DNA of 64,000 nucleotides from positions 11,590,281 through 11,654,280 of the forward strand of contig NC_088301.1 in NCBI RefSeq assembly GCF_032854445.1. Reading direction: 5' to 3'. A model generated the notes under the pieces. That model was not told the DNA's origin. It was given only the letters and a program-made list of their open reading frames with translations, and did no database searches. The stretch comes from Liolophura sinensis (Eukaryota; Mollusca; Polyplacophora; Chitonida; Chitonidae). Both the position numbers and the translations under genes were made by a program. This document shows, one piece after another, positions 24,705 through 36,200 of this stretch; the stretch's first letter is position 1; every line of letters starts with the position of its first letter.

Positions 24705-24800
24705 TGGTGGAATTCGTCCCTGAGCACTCAAGTTTCCTCCACCCCTAAGAATGGTCGTCATCGTATAAGATAAAAATTCTTAAGAATGGCGTTAAAGGTA
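24705..24800 (+). mobile_element. SINE family A, old fragment
   Basis: Weak matches: AGTTTCCTCCACCCCTAAGA, GTCGTCATCGTATAAG, TTCTTAAGAATGGCGTTAAA. Confidence 0.45.
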
Positions 24801-24847
24801 AAGAAAACGCTACACTGAAATGTATGTCAGATGACGTACCATTAGAT

Positions 24848-25105
24848 TTATTTATTTATTTGATTGGTGTTTTACTCAAGAATATTTCACTTATACGACT
24901 GCGGCCAGCATTATGGTGGATGGAAACCGGACAGAGCCCGGGGGAAAGCCACGACCATCCGTAGGTAGCTGGAAGACCTTCCCACGCACGGCCGGAGAGG
25001 AAGCCAGCATGAGATGGCCTTGAGCTCAGAGCGACCGCATTGGTGAGAGGCTCCTTGGTTATTACGCTGCGCTAGCGCGCTAACCAACTGAGCCACGGAG
25101 GCCCC
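24848..25105 (-). mobile_element. SINE family A, full length
   Basis: Complete reverse copy with tail tttatttatttgattggtg, core and tRNA-like head ending GAGGCCTCCGTGGCTCAG-type sequence. Intergenic. Confidence 0.9.
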
Positions 25106-25281
25106 TCGTACTATTAGACATTGTGCAGAAAAATACATTTACTTCAATAAATTTATCCAACAGATTAAACTGTCCGGAGTCATAGTCATTCAGCATGGAT
25201 GTAATGACGGCACATTAACACTTTTGGTCAGAAATAGTTTGTTTGAAGTTATATTTGACAAATGAAAAATTTAATTAATAG

Positions 25282-25350
25282 TGTTGTTACGCCGTCTGTT
25301 TCAAGCCTATTTCATTTGTACAATGGTGTCCAGCATTTTGGTAGGAAGCC
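25282..25350 (-). mobile_element. SINE family A, degenerate fragment
   Basis: ACGCCGTCTGTTTCAAGCC, CATTTGTACAATGGTGTCCA, CAGCATTTTGGTAGGAAGCC. Confidence 0.6.
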
Positions 25351-25387
25351 AATTAGAGCTGGACTTCAACTCCCACTGACCGTCCCC

Positions 25388-25480
25388 GATATCGCAGTTG
25401 GTAGAGCCTCCTTTTCGGGGGCGGTAGATTCAGGGTCAATCCTGTGTGCCGTCACACGTAAGACCTTTAAAAAGAGGAAG
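25388..25480 (+). mobile_element. SINE family C, tRNA-derived head
   Basis: GCAGTTGGTAGAGCCTCC as A-box region and TTCAGGGTCAATCC as B-box region, followed by GTAAGACCTTTAAAAAGAGG. Different head and body from family A. Degenerate as a tRNA, so not annotated as one. Confidence 0.6.
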
Positions 25481-26628
25481 TGATATTTTCCTGGCTTAGC
25501 GTTCAGAATTAAGGGGATAGTGTAACAACTTGTTGACCTGTATAATGGCTCGGGCCGGGCGGCTCAGTTGCAACCGCGAAAGTAAACAAACGTGATTCGC
25601 AACACACTGTCACCTCTGTATCCAAGTATCCACCAAAAATTAAAATTGCACATAAAAAAGAAAAACAATTTTGTAGCCCGGAAACGAAGTCATATTTATT
25701 TTTATTATACCTCATAGTGATTCTTGATTTCCACTGGTCAATACGCGGTCAGATGATGTTCCGCAAAACATGATGCACAACGATCTCGTTCTCTAGGCAT
25801 TAGCTAACGATCTCGTGCTAATGTCCAACGATCACGTGCGATTAGTCTACTGCGATTACCTCCCTTTGTGTGTCCTCTTCGACGTCTGCTTGTTTGCAAT
25901 GTAGGCCTACACAGCTGGACGATTGCTGGCTCCGCTTTCGATGTCGGCAATTTAAAGCATACGCTGAGCATGTACCGTGTTTTCTCAGTAAAATGATAAA
26001 GCGAACATTGAGGACGGGATATCAGGAATTGTAGTATATAGGGAAAATGGCGATCTGGTTACCTTGACAAACACGGCAACGGAAAATGTGAGTAAAGACA
26101 CATAGATATATCCATCAAGAATCAAGAGAGTACAATTGTAGATTTAGCCTGGACAAGGACACATGGCCGGCGTACACAGGAAATCCTGACACATTTATAT
26201 TGATAATGCTGCCTCAGAGAAGCACTATGACGAAGACACCAGACATATTGCTCAAGGTAGTCACAGTATATACCGACACCATGCGACCAGGTGTTCTCCT
26301 GTCTTTTAAAGCTAAGAACCTTTGAGGTAGAATCAAGACGGCTCATTTAAAAGAATCATATATCGTTTGTTTTGCATGCATGATGTTTCTATGGATATGT
26401 AAATGTTATAATCGCTTTACAATCAAAACGGTACTGTAACATCGAATTATCACGAGAAAAGTTTAAAAGAGCTGAGTTAATCACTGAAGATTATGCTCAT
26501 TATATTCTAAAACAGCTTAAACAAATTTCACAAATCTATGTTTATATACAAAAACTAAACGAGAGCAACTGTGTGGTATAAAAATAGTGTAAATCCTGGA
26601 ATGCACAACAGTCATGAACAAACATTTT

Positions 26629-26660
26629 CAATACGTACATCATATATGATGTACGTATTG
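26629..26660. repeat. Perfect 32-bp palindrome
   Basis: CAATACGTACATCATA followed by its exact reverse complement with no spacer. Intergenic, about 1.6 kb beyond the 3' end of the TSR gene. Confidence 0.97.
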
Positions 26661-26682
26661 GTAACGTTTGAATTGAATTCCT

Positions 26683-26750
26683 CCATGGTTAACCTTCGGG
26701 TTAACCATGGTTAACCATCATGGTTAACCAAAGCGTGCGCTATTGCACGC
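26683..26750. repeat. Cluster of three further hairpins
   Basis: 26683-26710: 12-bp stem CCATGGTTAACC closed by a TTCG loop. 26709-26729: 10-bp stem GGTTAACCAT with a one-base spacer. 26733-26750: 6-bp stem GCGTGC. All follow the 32-bp palindrome within 125 bases. Confidence 0.93.
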
Positions 26751-28247
26751 GTGTTGTGACCCTCAAACAAACTTATCCCAAGGTGGTGTTTTGATGTTCA
26801 CTGAGAGCCCTTTTTAGAGCATTAACATCCAGGATTCTTTCCATATCTCCCATTTACGCGCGTTTGAAGGCTTTTAGTATAAAGCGAGTCTTGCTCGTTT
26901 CTTCCTGTTGGCATAATACACATACTAGGAAACTACTTACGGTTCCTTTCCAAGTTTGAAATTTGAAGACTACACCCTGTTCTTTCCATCATCGACATCC
27001 TGTTTGCAGAGAATGCTTAGCCGCATGGCAGCATTTCCGATACAGAATTTAACTATTGCAGGAATCAACATCCCTAAAATGTACCATGATTTCATCCTTA
27101 AATATCTGGCTGCTTTTATGCAGTAATACTCCTGTGTCATTTGAATCGTATTTAAATCCGCTTTGATTGGCGGATTAACTCGTAAATAGACACAAATTAA
27201 TTTTTTGTTCTTTCAAGTAACTGGAAGTAAAAATACAACTCGTTTTTCTTTTATTTTTCCGATATTTGCTCTCATCAGTCAATCTATAGAGACACGAAGG
27301 CAAATGATAGCTCTGCATGACAAAGAAAACAAGTACAAAGATACATTTCAAACTTGCACAGTAATTATTTTATTGGATTATACCACGTGACTGACAAATA
27401 GATAATGATCTAATACAATGGCTTTAACAGTGAAGATAGAGCCAGACAAAATTTAACACTACATGAAATTCCTGTATTAAGTACTATATTTACAAAGAGC
27501 CGTCTCAAAGACTTTGTTCAGGCATGGTGCTGGAAATACAACGAACTAAGCAGCAGGTCGGGCAACTGGATACAGAGAGATTGGGGGAACATAGGTGCAG
27601 CCTGTAACCCATTCAAAGATGTTGCACCTTGCAGACGTGTCTTTCACAGGTTTCAGGCTGCAGCCATTTAAAGAGTATACGTGCTCACTGACACTATATA
27701 GGGCCTCACAGACACTATATAGGCCCAAGTAGGGGGAAGCAACCTACAAAATAAAGAAAACAGGTGCGATAGACTCTGTTCAGAGTTAAAAAAAGAGAGG
27801 ATTATATCGCCTGGGACGTGATAGTGATTAGATATGCGTGCTCCACTTATGCTCTGTATGACCGTGCTTGGGAGGTCCGTGATACGAGGGAGATAGAATT
27901 AAAGGCTGCTAGGGTTGAGAGATGTATGTTTGAAGGACCTGTATAATGCGTCGTGACGTACTAACATTGCAATCAAAGTAACGACATCTACACATAAGGA
28001 AACGTACGGTAGGGGAAACGTGGTTTCAGAGTGACGAGAAGAGTAAGAGTTTGAAGGAAAGATGTGAAAAGCAAAACAAAAGCGTAGTGATTCATTCGAA
28101 CATAATTTACTTTGTTATTTAGTGATCAGCAGTGTTCCTTTAAATTAACACTTTGATATTAACAGGACTTTTAAGAACAACAGAATCTGCCTTTTGGAGA
28201 CATCGCAATACAGGTAGTTGTCTCGAGCTTTAAACGGGTATCCCTGG

Positions 28248-28339
28248 TTACGGCGGTGACGTCACAGCACTGTTGACGTTGTTCCCCCAACACAAGAGGG
28301 GACCAATAGTGATGATTCCAGACTCGTTGCCAGGTTCAC
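28248..28339 (-). CDS. TSR-gene exon 27: C-terminal end and stop
   Basis: Acceptor cctctccacag; encodes [19 protein letters not shown] and ten more residues to [11 protein letters not shown] is the closing strand of CASPR-type fibrinogen-like domains, which confirms the terminal exon although it is short and 2.2 kb away. No hydrophobic segment follows. Confidence 0.88.
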
Positions 28340-30236
28340 CTGTGGAGAGGATAATATACCATTCCACGAATATCAGGTACCTGACTGCTGACAGACAAGA
28401 CCACCGCTGGTGACGAAGCTAGAAGGCCACATTACGGTGATAGCTAGGCTCTAAACTACTCACAGTAAATATAGTGCGCGTCACAAAACGCATGATCAGA
28501 GACAACTTCCTGAATTGGTGTTCAACTTTCCAACTGATATGTGCGTAGTTGGGTACAGGCAAGCAAATAAGCAGCGCCATCTTTAAGGTTCTTCTCCGGA
28601 GCATCTCAAATCGCCGATGGTGACAATGCCAAGTTCGATATTTTCCATCCCTGTACACAGTGTAAGAAAGCAGGTGAGAACACACACACTTATATATGTA
28701 TATATATATATTACAACTTACGTAAAACTTGCTTCACTACTACTAATGTGAACTGGTGCTGCACATACAACGGTCATTGACATAATCAACACAGATCACG
28801 GTGGTCACATGGCACGTTGTCTTACAATAGACCAATCATCAAACAGGATAGAAATAAAACACAAGTATAACAACTGATTGGTGATTGGTCTACTGTAAAT
28901 GGGAGATAATTTGTGATACGTCTTGATTATTCCGCTCTTCGGACGAGCTGGATCATTGGAGGATCAACTCCCGGAAACATTGCAATGGCCCAATCACAAC
29001 GGAGCCGGCTTCGTCAAGGTTACCTTAAAACATAGTAGTATTATAATAAACATTATGCACAAGTAACTATGTCCAAACAGTTTTTGTTTGCAGACTTTTT
29101 ACGATTTATTTCAGATTTTTGAAACTGTATTTTGCAGCATGAAAGGTGATTCTTGGAGGAAAATACCTGAATACAGATATATGTTAGAAAAACTGCCTAT
29201 TTCTTTTACAACCTCTGGAATTCTTATATGATCAGCCGTAAGATTGGGATGTGAAATGTATGAACATTTGAAATTGGATTCTAAACTGTTCCTGAAAGGA
29301 TAGGGGAGACTATTGAATTTTATGTCTCACAGATATATAACCTTGCACAATCGTAATTTTTATGAACTTCGCCTACAAATCTTTGCAGATGCACAGAGGC
29401 GAATGCTAAACGGCAAAAGTGTAAAGCAAACATGAACAATTCGACGAAGGCAATGCAAGGTTGCAACACTGATATTTAAAAAGAAACTAGCAACGATTAT
29501 GAAAATATCGCACTGACAGTTAGGGCATTTCCATTATGTCCATTGTTACAATGACGATCTGAAATATGTTGGTGATGATAAAGATACTATTAGGGTAGTG
29601 TTTTTCAAGATGTTCCTGGGGATGATGGTGAAGAGTGTTAGAGCAGTATTTCCAGGATGATCGTGATGTTGATGCCGATACTGTTAGGTCAGTGTTTCCA
29701 AGATGTTCCTGGTGATGATGGTGAAGAGTGTTAGAGCAGTATTTCCAGGATGACCGTGATGTTGATGCCGATACTGTTAGGTCAGTGTTTCCAAGATGTT
29801 CCTGGTGATGATGGTGAAGAGTGTTAGAGCAGTATTTCCAGGATGATCGTGATGTTGATGCCGATACTGTTGGGTAAGTGTTTCCAAGATGTTCGTGATG
29901 GCAATAAATATTTGGTACTTTATATGATAAAGATGAAGGTACTCTATGGATAGTGTATGTAATACCATAAATGACGCACAGCATGCAGAGTAAATGCAGG
30001 GCAGCGACGGCAGTGTGATAGTTGGTAAATGGTCAAACGTAACCGGTGAAATACGGCCTCTTGTCAGTTTACCTCAGTTAAGGCCTTATCCTAACTGTGC
30101 ATGTAAATGCATACAAGATGTTCGTCATGATGGAGATAATCTTAGGGCAATGTTTCTTAGATGTTCGTAATGTTGATGACGATCCTGTTTGGGTAGTGAT
30201 TCCAAGATGTTTATGATGATATTAATAATAATAATA

Positions 30237-30267
<31 letters not shown>

Positions 30268-33200
30268 AAATAATAAAAGCACAGTCGGGACGGTATTGCC
30301 AAGATATTCGTTATGTTTATGAAGGTATTGTTACCGCGGTATTTCCAACATGTTTGTAATGTTGATAAAGATAATGTTTGGACAGTAATGATAACGAAGA
30401 TACTGTAAAGGCTGTGTTTCCAAGATGTTCAATGACGGTAATGAAGACTTTTTAAAAAATTCTAGCACGCAGTAGATGGGGTGACAATAAAGGGAAAAGT
30501 GTGGACAACAAGAACTTACCAGTATCTCCAGCAGCGAAGGAGGTGACGGGCAGATCGTTCTTAACATTGATATATCCAGCATCCTCTCTCCACACTGCGT
30601 CGTTGGAGTCACAATTACATGTCGCTTTGGGGTCTGCACATGTTTTAGTCACACCGCAGTCACAGGAGCCGCTGTCCGGCGGTGCCCCGCCCCAGTAATC
30701 AGCCGCTCCGCCTGTGCGGTTCCGCCAGAAAGTAGTCAGGATGTAATCCTTGGTCTGGTCGTCTAGCTGCGAACCTCTGCGGTTGTGCATGAGGGCCGCT
30801 TTGCACTTCCAGCTGACGAACTGACGACAGGAGGCTGAGAGGTCGACTAATGCGAGTACCTGCTCCCAAGTGGCGTTGTACACCAGCTCTCCAGTGTCGT
30901 ACTCTCCGGCACCCTCGTACCCGTTCACCTCAATCTCTTCTTCTTGGTCATGCCCTAAGACAAGAGCACAAGATGGACTGGATTCTTGAGTTCACTGACA
31001 AGATTACTCTCTTATTACATACAAAGAAACGACCGAAACAGTTTGATGTACCGGTAACTCTTAGAATACTTCCGTTTGGGGTCAATCATTCATTTCGACT
31101 TCCTTGATGTCTTATGTCTACCCTGCAGGCATATGTATGGGTGTGGTTTCAAATTGAGACGGCTTCTGAGGGTGGATTTCAACAGACACTTGACATAAGC
31201 CAGGAGAACATCATGACTGGCTAAGTCCATATACATGCTGATAGTACTGAATAATTTATTATGGAAAGACATTAAAATTACAACTCAATTAATTGTTAAA
31301 GATTATGGGAACCCATTTGACTGAGCTTTTGTACCATCTAAGTTCTGTAAATCGGCTAGGGGTCATTTAACCGACTAGGACATTTCACAAAAGTAAAACT
31401 GTCTAAAACTTAGCCGGCTTACCAAAGCCCGCCATAACACCGCTCTGCAGCAATCTGATTGGTAGAGTCCATGATGATACCTGTTAAATTGGCTATATAA
31501 TATAGTATTTATTAGTATATAATAAATATACTACATTACTATGTATAAATAATACAAACGGACAATAAATCTCTTCTACATTTTTCGTTTTTAACGACAT
31601 CTGCAAGCAATAAATTTCACAACACAGGGTTGAAGTGAAAATTCAACAACGGATGTGTTTTGGCGCTTTGTCAAAAGGCCTTCATTTACTGATAGGACCA
31701 TATTTATTTCCTTTTTTTTTCTCCAATCAGTAAATTAAAGTGGGGCGTCTAACACTTCCTACGCCGAATTTATTTTCTCCTGGCCGCCCAAGGGTTTTGG
31801 GCTATCTGTCAAATCTAGGACAAAAGCTTTAGCTGATAGCCAAATATTTTCTTTGTGAAACGAGTTAACCGTCTGAGCTTAGACTTTTTGTGAAATGGGC
31901 CCCGGTAGTCTTGATTTAGCACTTGATAGCGAAGCTCACCTGTTGACTATGCACCTGTAATTGAACAAATGTGATCTTACCTATGATGGTGACGCCAACC
32001 CCACCCTGAGCCTCCATGTCACAGAACACTCGGACAGGGGTCTCCCCGGAAGGCCCATCTGGATCAATATCCGCCTCCGCACTCTCTGTCAAGCCTAGGG
32101 TTCGCAGGCCGGAACAACTGCGGGCTAAACGCATGCAATATGGATTGTCATTAACTCGAATGCTTAGTATTTATATATTTATTTATTTATTTGATTGATG
32201 TTTTACGTCGTATTCAAGAATATTTCACTTATATACAACGGTAGCCAGCATTATGATGGGAGGAAACCCACGACCATCCATGGGTTGCTGGCAGACCTTC
32301 AGACGTACGGCAAATGCTTAGTATAAATGGCAACTATTCAATTGTGTTGCTTCGTAGGTCTTAATTACGAGTGCCGTCCGAACTGAAAATAATTCCCCAC
32401 TGCCACCTTGCGTCTCCCTAACCTGTAGAGTATTCATTCCACAGCTAAGAAAAGTATACATGTGAAATCAACATTTGTGACGTCGCCGTTGCTAGTTTGC
32501 ATTCAAAATGTGCAATTTTCGGGTACTGGACAATACATATCCTAAATTCCAACGTAAACCACGTGAAAAGTGTGAAGTCAATCGGATGAATGGGTGTAGA
32601 GTAAGCCGAATGACACACATACATAGAGGTTACCTCCCTTATCGTCAGGTAACTTTATATAGCATATAATTATACACCTTCTACGTTGACATTAGTAACG
32701 TGACGTTATGGTGACGTCATCCAATGATACCGCGAATTTTAACTAAATTTAACTAAATTTTGCTCTGTGGTTAACGTCGTACTTTACAATTTTTTCAGTC
32801 ATATAACGACGAGAAATCATCACACTCAATCAGGTGTGTGTACATATAGCCTACCGTGTCTTTTTGTGGCAGAGCGAGTCCATGCCGCCAAAGTGCTGCG
32901 CCACTGAAGTATCATGCCGAACAATCCCACTTGTCCTGTTTTCTTGCTCTAACCACCGAGTGCTGAGCGACAAGCTAGGCAGCAGCAAGTACCATTTTCA
33001 AAGTCTTTAATATGACCCAATTCGGGTGTGATCACATGTCTTCCGACTTCATGTCGGACGCGCTAACCACTAGGTCACCGAAGCGGTCGGCAAAAGGATA
33101 ACTCGTCCACATCAGTCGGTATTCATCCAATTACTGATAATCGTTTCATAGCCTATAACTGTTTAATGGACTGGTCGAACTGTTGAGAAGGTCAAATTTC

Positions 33201-36200
33201 TGACAATTTCGTTTAGATAGTATGATAACCAGAATAGCTATTAATTTACTTCACGCCGGACAATCGATGATCCGTATTACACCACATCAAGCCCTAGTTA
33301 GCAGGTTTAAGCGTTTAGACACCTGAATTTAATGAGACACCTTTATCTAGTGCAACTGTCATTCGGGCTCTCGCGTGATTGATCATTGTACTGTGGTAAA
33401 GCATTACTACGTTACCAGTTTGCACGATAGGAATGAGTAAAAGATTATAGCTTCCGGCCCGTATTACTTTAAGCGACACAATTTCCTCTGTAGACAAAGG
33501 CCACAACCCAGCAAGAGAACGAAAATAAATGCAATATCAAGATTAAAATTTCAAACATCAACCATATAAAAACAAGAATCAAAATATATCATGAATACAT
33601 TTCACCTCAACGACATGATGATTTACCTTTCAGTAATGATTCAGAAGACTGGTGTAGACAGGCAACTATAGCGGCATAATAAGCGTACATGTATTTACTT
33701 CATAGGCGATAAAACATTACCATATGGCTGACAGGGGAAAATGTGACATTCCTCATCTTCTTCTGGATCACCGGCGCACGGTGCCGTCAGGTCTCCGTGT
33801 GACGTCATGTCACACTGGCGGGATCGCCTTCGGATACCTCCGCCGCACGTGACAGAGCATGACGACCAATCAGACCACGGTTCCCAGTCACCCGGTACTT
33901 GAAAGGTAAAAAAACGAATTTCAGAAACATAGTGGTGTCATATGAAAACAGAGCAAATAAATGATATTGAAACATGTCAAAGTTTTCGGAAAAATCTTCT
34001 TAAATATTCCAACATAATATTCACATATTCTTCAAAAATGAGATGGCTTAGAGGCCCCTGTCGAATATGCTGTTGAAGGATACAGGTTTCCTCTTTTATG
34101 CGTTTTCAGCAGATTGAATAAAGATTTGAAAAAGATGAATTTACAGCAAAGCAATAAATAGCATATGAATCAAAAATATATGTTACTTAAAATGACAAAT
34201 GTACAAAGATGAAGATGGTAGGGAGGTAGGGTGCAGAGAGCTAGGGATAGGAGTCATTGTGCCAATAGCAAGGGACAAGTAATGACAAGGGAACAGTGAA
34301 AATCATCTGACGAATTTACAAGCACGTTCAAGAAGATACATTTTTGATGACAACATTTCTAATACAAGCTAAAGTTAGCTTTAGGATGACTAGCTTCTCA
34401 AGCCAGGTGTTGGGTTTCCTTTTGACTTTTCTTAGATTACGATTTGAGATTACAATGAAAATGACACATTGGTGTAACCGATGGTCAAGTCAGCCTCCAT
34501 TCAAAATGTGTTGCTAGTGAGCTTTGCACTACCTAAAAAGAAACCAAGGCTTTGAAAGCCAATTTGTGAAGTCTTAATTGACGAAATTACATAGGGATAT
34601 CAGCTTCGCTAAACAATTACGGAATAAGTTCACGTAGGTGTCGAAATACGCCCACCATCAAAATTTAATATTCAGATGAAGCACTGTTGAGTTAAATTAC
34701 TTGAGAAAAACGATGCCAAAAACGTCATTGTAAGCAAGTTTTCCTGATTGATAAATGCGACTCAAGAGCTTAATTAGGGACCAAGGTAAATACGAGTTAA
34801 GCTTTATGTTAGCTTGTTACTTAACACTAATCAATTATAACGTAAATACACCAGTTTTAAGTATGAGGATATCGCTTTTTTGTTGGCGTTACTGACTAAG
34901 GCAGGGTGGTTGTTGACATTCCCTGTCCTCCTCGGCCAATCCTTGGCAGGGGTTACCCCCGTGGTATGGCCCGTCACACGTCCGCTCTCTTTGCTGTGTT
35001 CCCACCCCACAGGTTTCCGAGCATGGGCTCCACTTCCCCCACACGTTCCACCGCCCGTCCACTGAAACGATCAGCGAGCAGAACATGAATCACCAGGAAA
35101 AACCCTTAAGATCAATCATATGCAGGTTCGTACGATCCAAATTTGAAATTGTGACCCAGGTAGGTGATGTCCCCAAGCAAGTGGACTCTTATATGGAAAC
35201 AATATGGCCATGGAAATGTCCGATTGACTGTCTCAAAGGAGGCAGTCTCATATTTTATCGAGCTGTTAACCGCTACAATCGCCAGTGCTATGGAACCGAG
35301 ATGGCGGCTATCCAAGTACATGGAATGGGAATCTGGAACATTTTTCTAAAACTCATTTTCCAGGTTTCAGTAAACTTTTTTTCGATAAGTTTGACAATAA
35401 ATCATTTAATCTCAGACTGTGGCCTCTTGCAACTGTGTCAACTACCTGGACAGTTCTCCGTGCCACAGTCTTCAATCTGGAATCGGTCGCCATTACATGG
35501 TTCGCCGCCATACTGTGGCAGGATGCAGTCTCTCCTCCGCGTCCGAGTCCCTCCTCCGCATGTGACTGAACACTCGCCCCAGTCACCCCATGGAGTGAAC
35601 TCGCCATCAACTATAGCGACATAAACACACATTTACCAGCGAGTAGGCGAAAGGTACCTTCAACGGTTTGGTTACTTGATCTTGCAAGAATTTACGATAT
35701 ACTGGATGTCATGTATCCACCATGAATTAGAGACTAAAACGTTGTATTATAGATATATGAGAAACTCAAGGAAAAATTTCTTGTAGCGAAAATGCTCAAA
35801 TGAACCTTTATGGTTCATACCTTAACTGTCCCTTCTATATATAATCATACATACTAAAGGATTACGTACACACTTGATTCGCTAATTTCAAACAATTTCA
35901 AACAAAGTAAAATACAACAGCTAACCTTGCTGTAGGCAAAAAATAAAGAAGAAAAAAGGAGAACGATCTTAATTTTCCAGATGAAACAAGATGTGATTCT
36001 CTTAAGACAGCATTTGCTTTGTAAATATCTGCACTTACCGGGACACGGGTTGGTACTACACTCCTCAACTTCCCAATCACTTCCCTCGCAATCTTTTCCG
36101 CCATGAGCTGTCCCGGTGCAGACACGTTCACGTTTACGTGTACCTCCACCACACGTGAGCGAACACGTGTTCCAAACCGACCAATCTTCCCATACACCGT

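Larger units (their letters stand above)
22352..28247. other. Convergent intergenic region
   Basis: Between the lipase 3' end and the TSR-gene 3' end. Contains SINEs at 23.6, 24.8, 25.3 and 25.4 kb and the palindrome cluster at 26.6-26.75 kb. The TSR-gene 3' UTR should occupy part of 27.3-28.2 kb. No further gene seen. Confidence 0.6.
29575..30440. repeat. 93-bp tandem repeat with a degenerate flank
   Basis: Three clear 93-base units (agatgttcctgg at about 29607, 29700 and 29793) are followed by more diverged ccaagatgttc...gatgatg phrases to about 30440, interrupted by the AAT run. Intronic to the TSR gene. Minus-strand His/Tyr-rich open frames are artefacts of the array. Confidence 0.85.

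Noticed and set aside
27546-27728. Minus-strand 60-codon frame considered as a further 3' exon of the TSR gene
   Set aside because: The fibrinogen-like domain already closes with a stop at 28248; this frame shows no domain.
35085-35624. 179-codon plus-strand open frame
   Set aside because: Antisense shadow of the TSR 18 exon and its flanks; the minus strand carries the conserved TSR motifs and splice sites.
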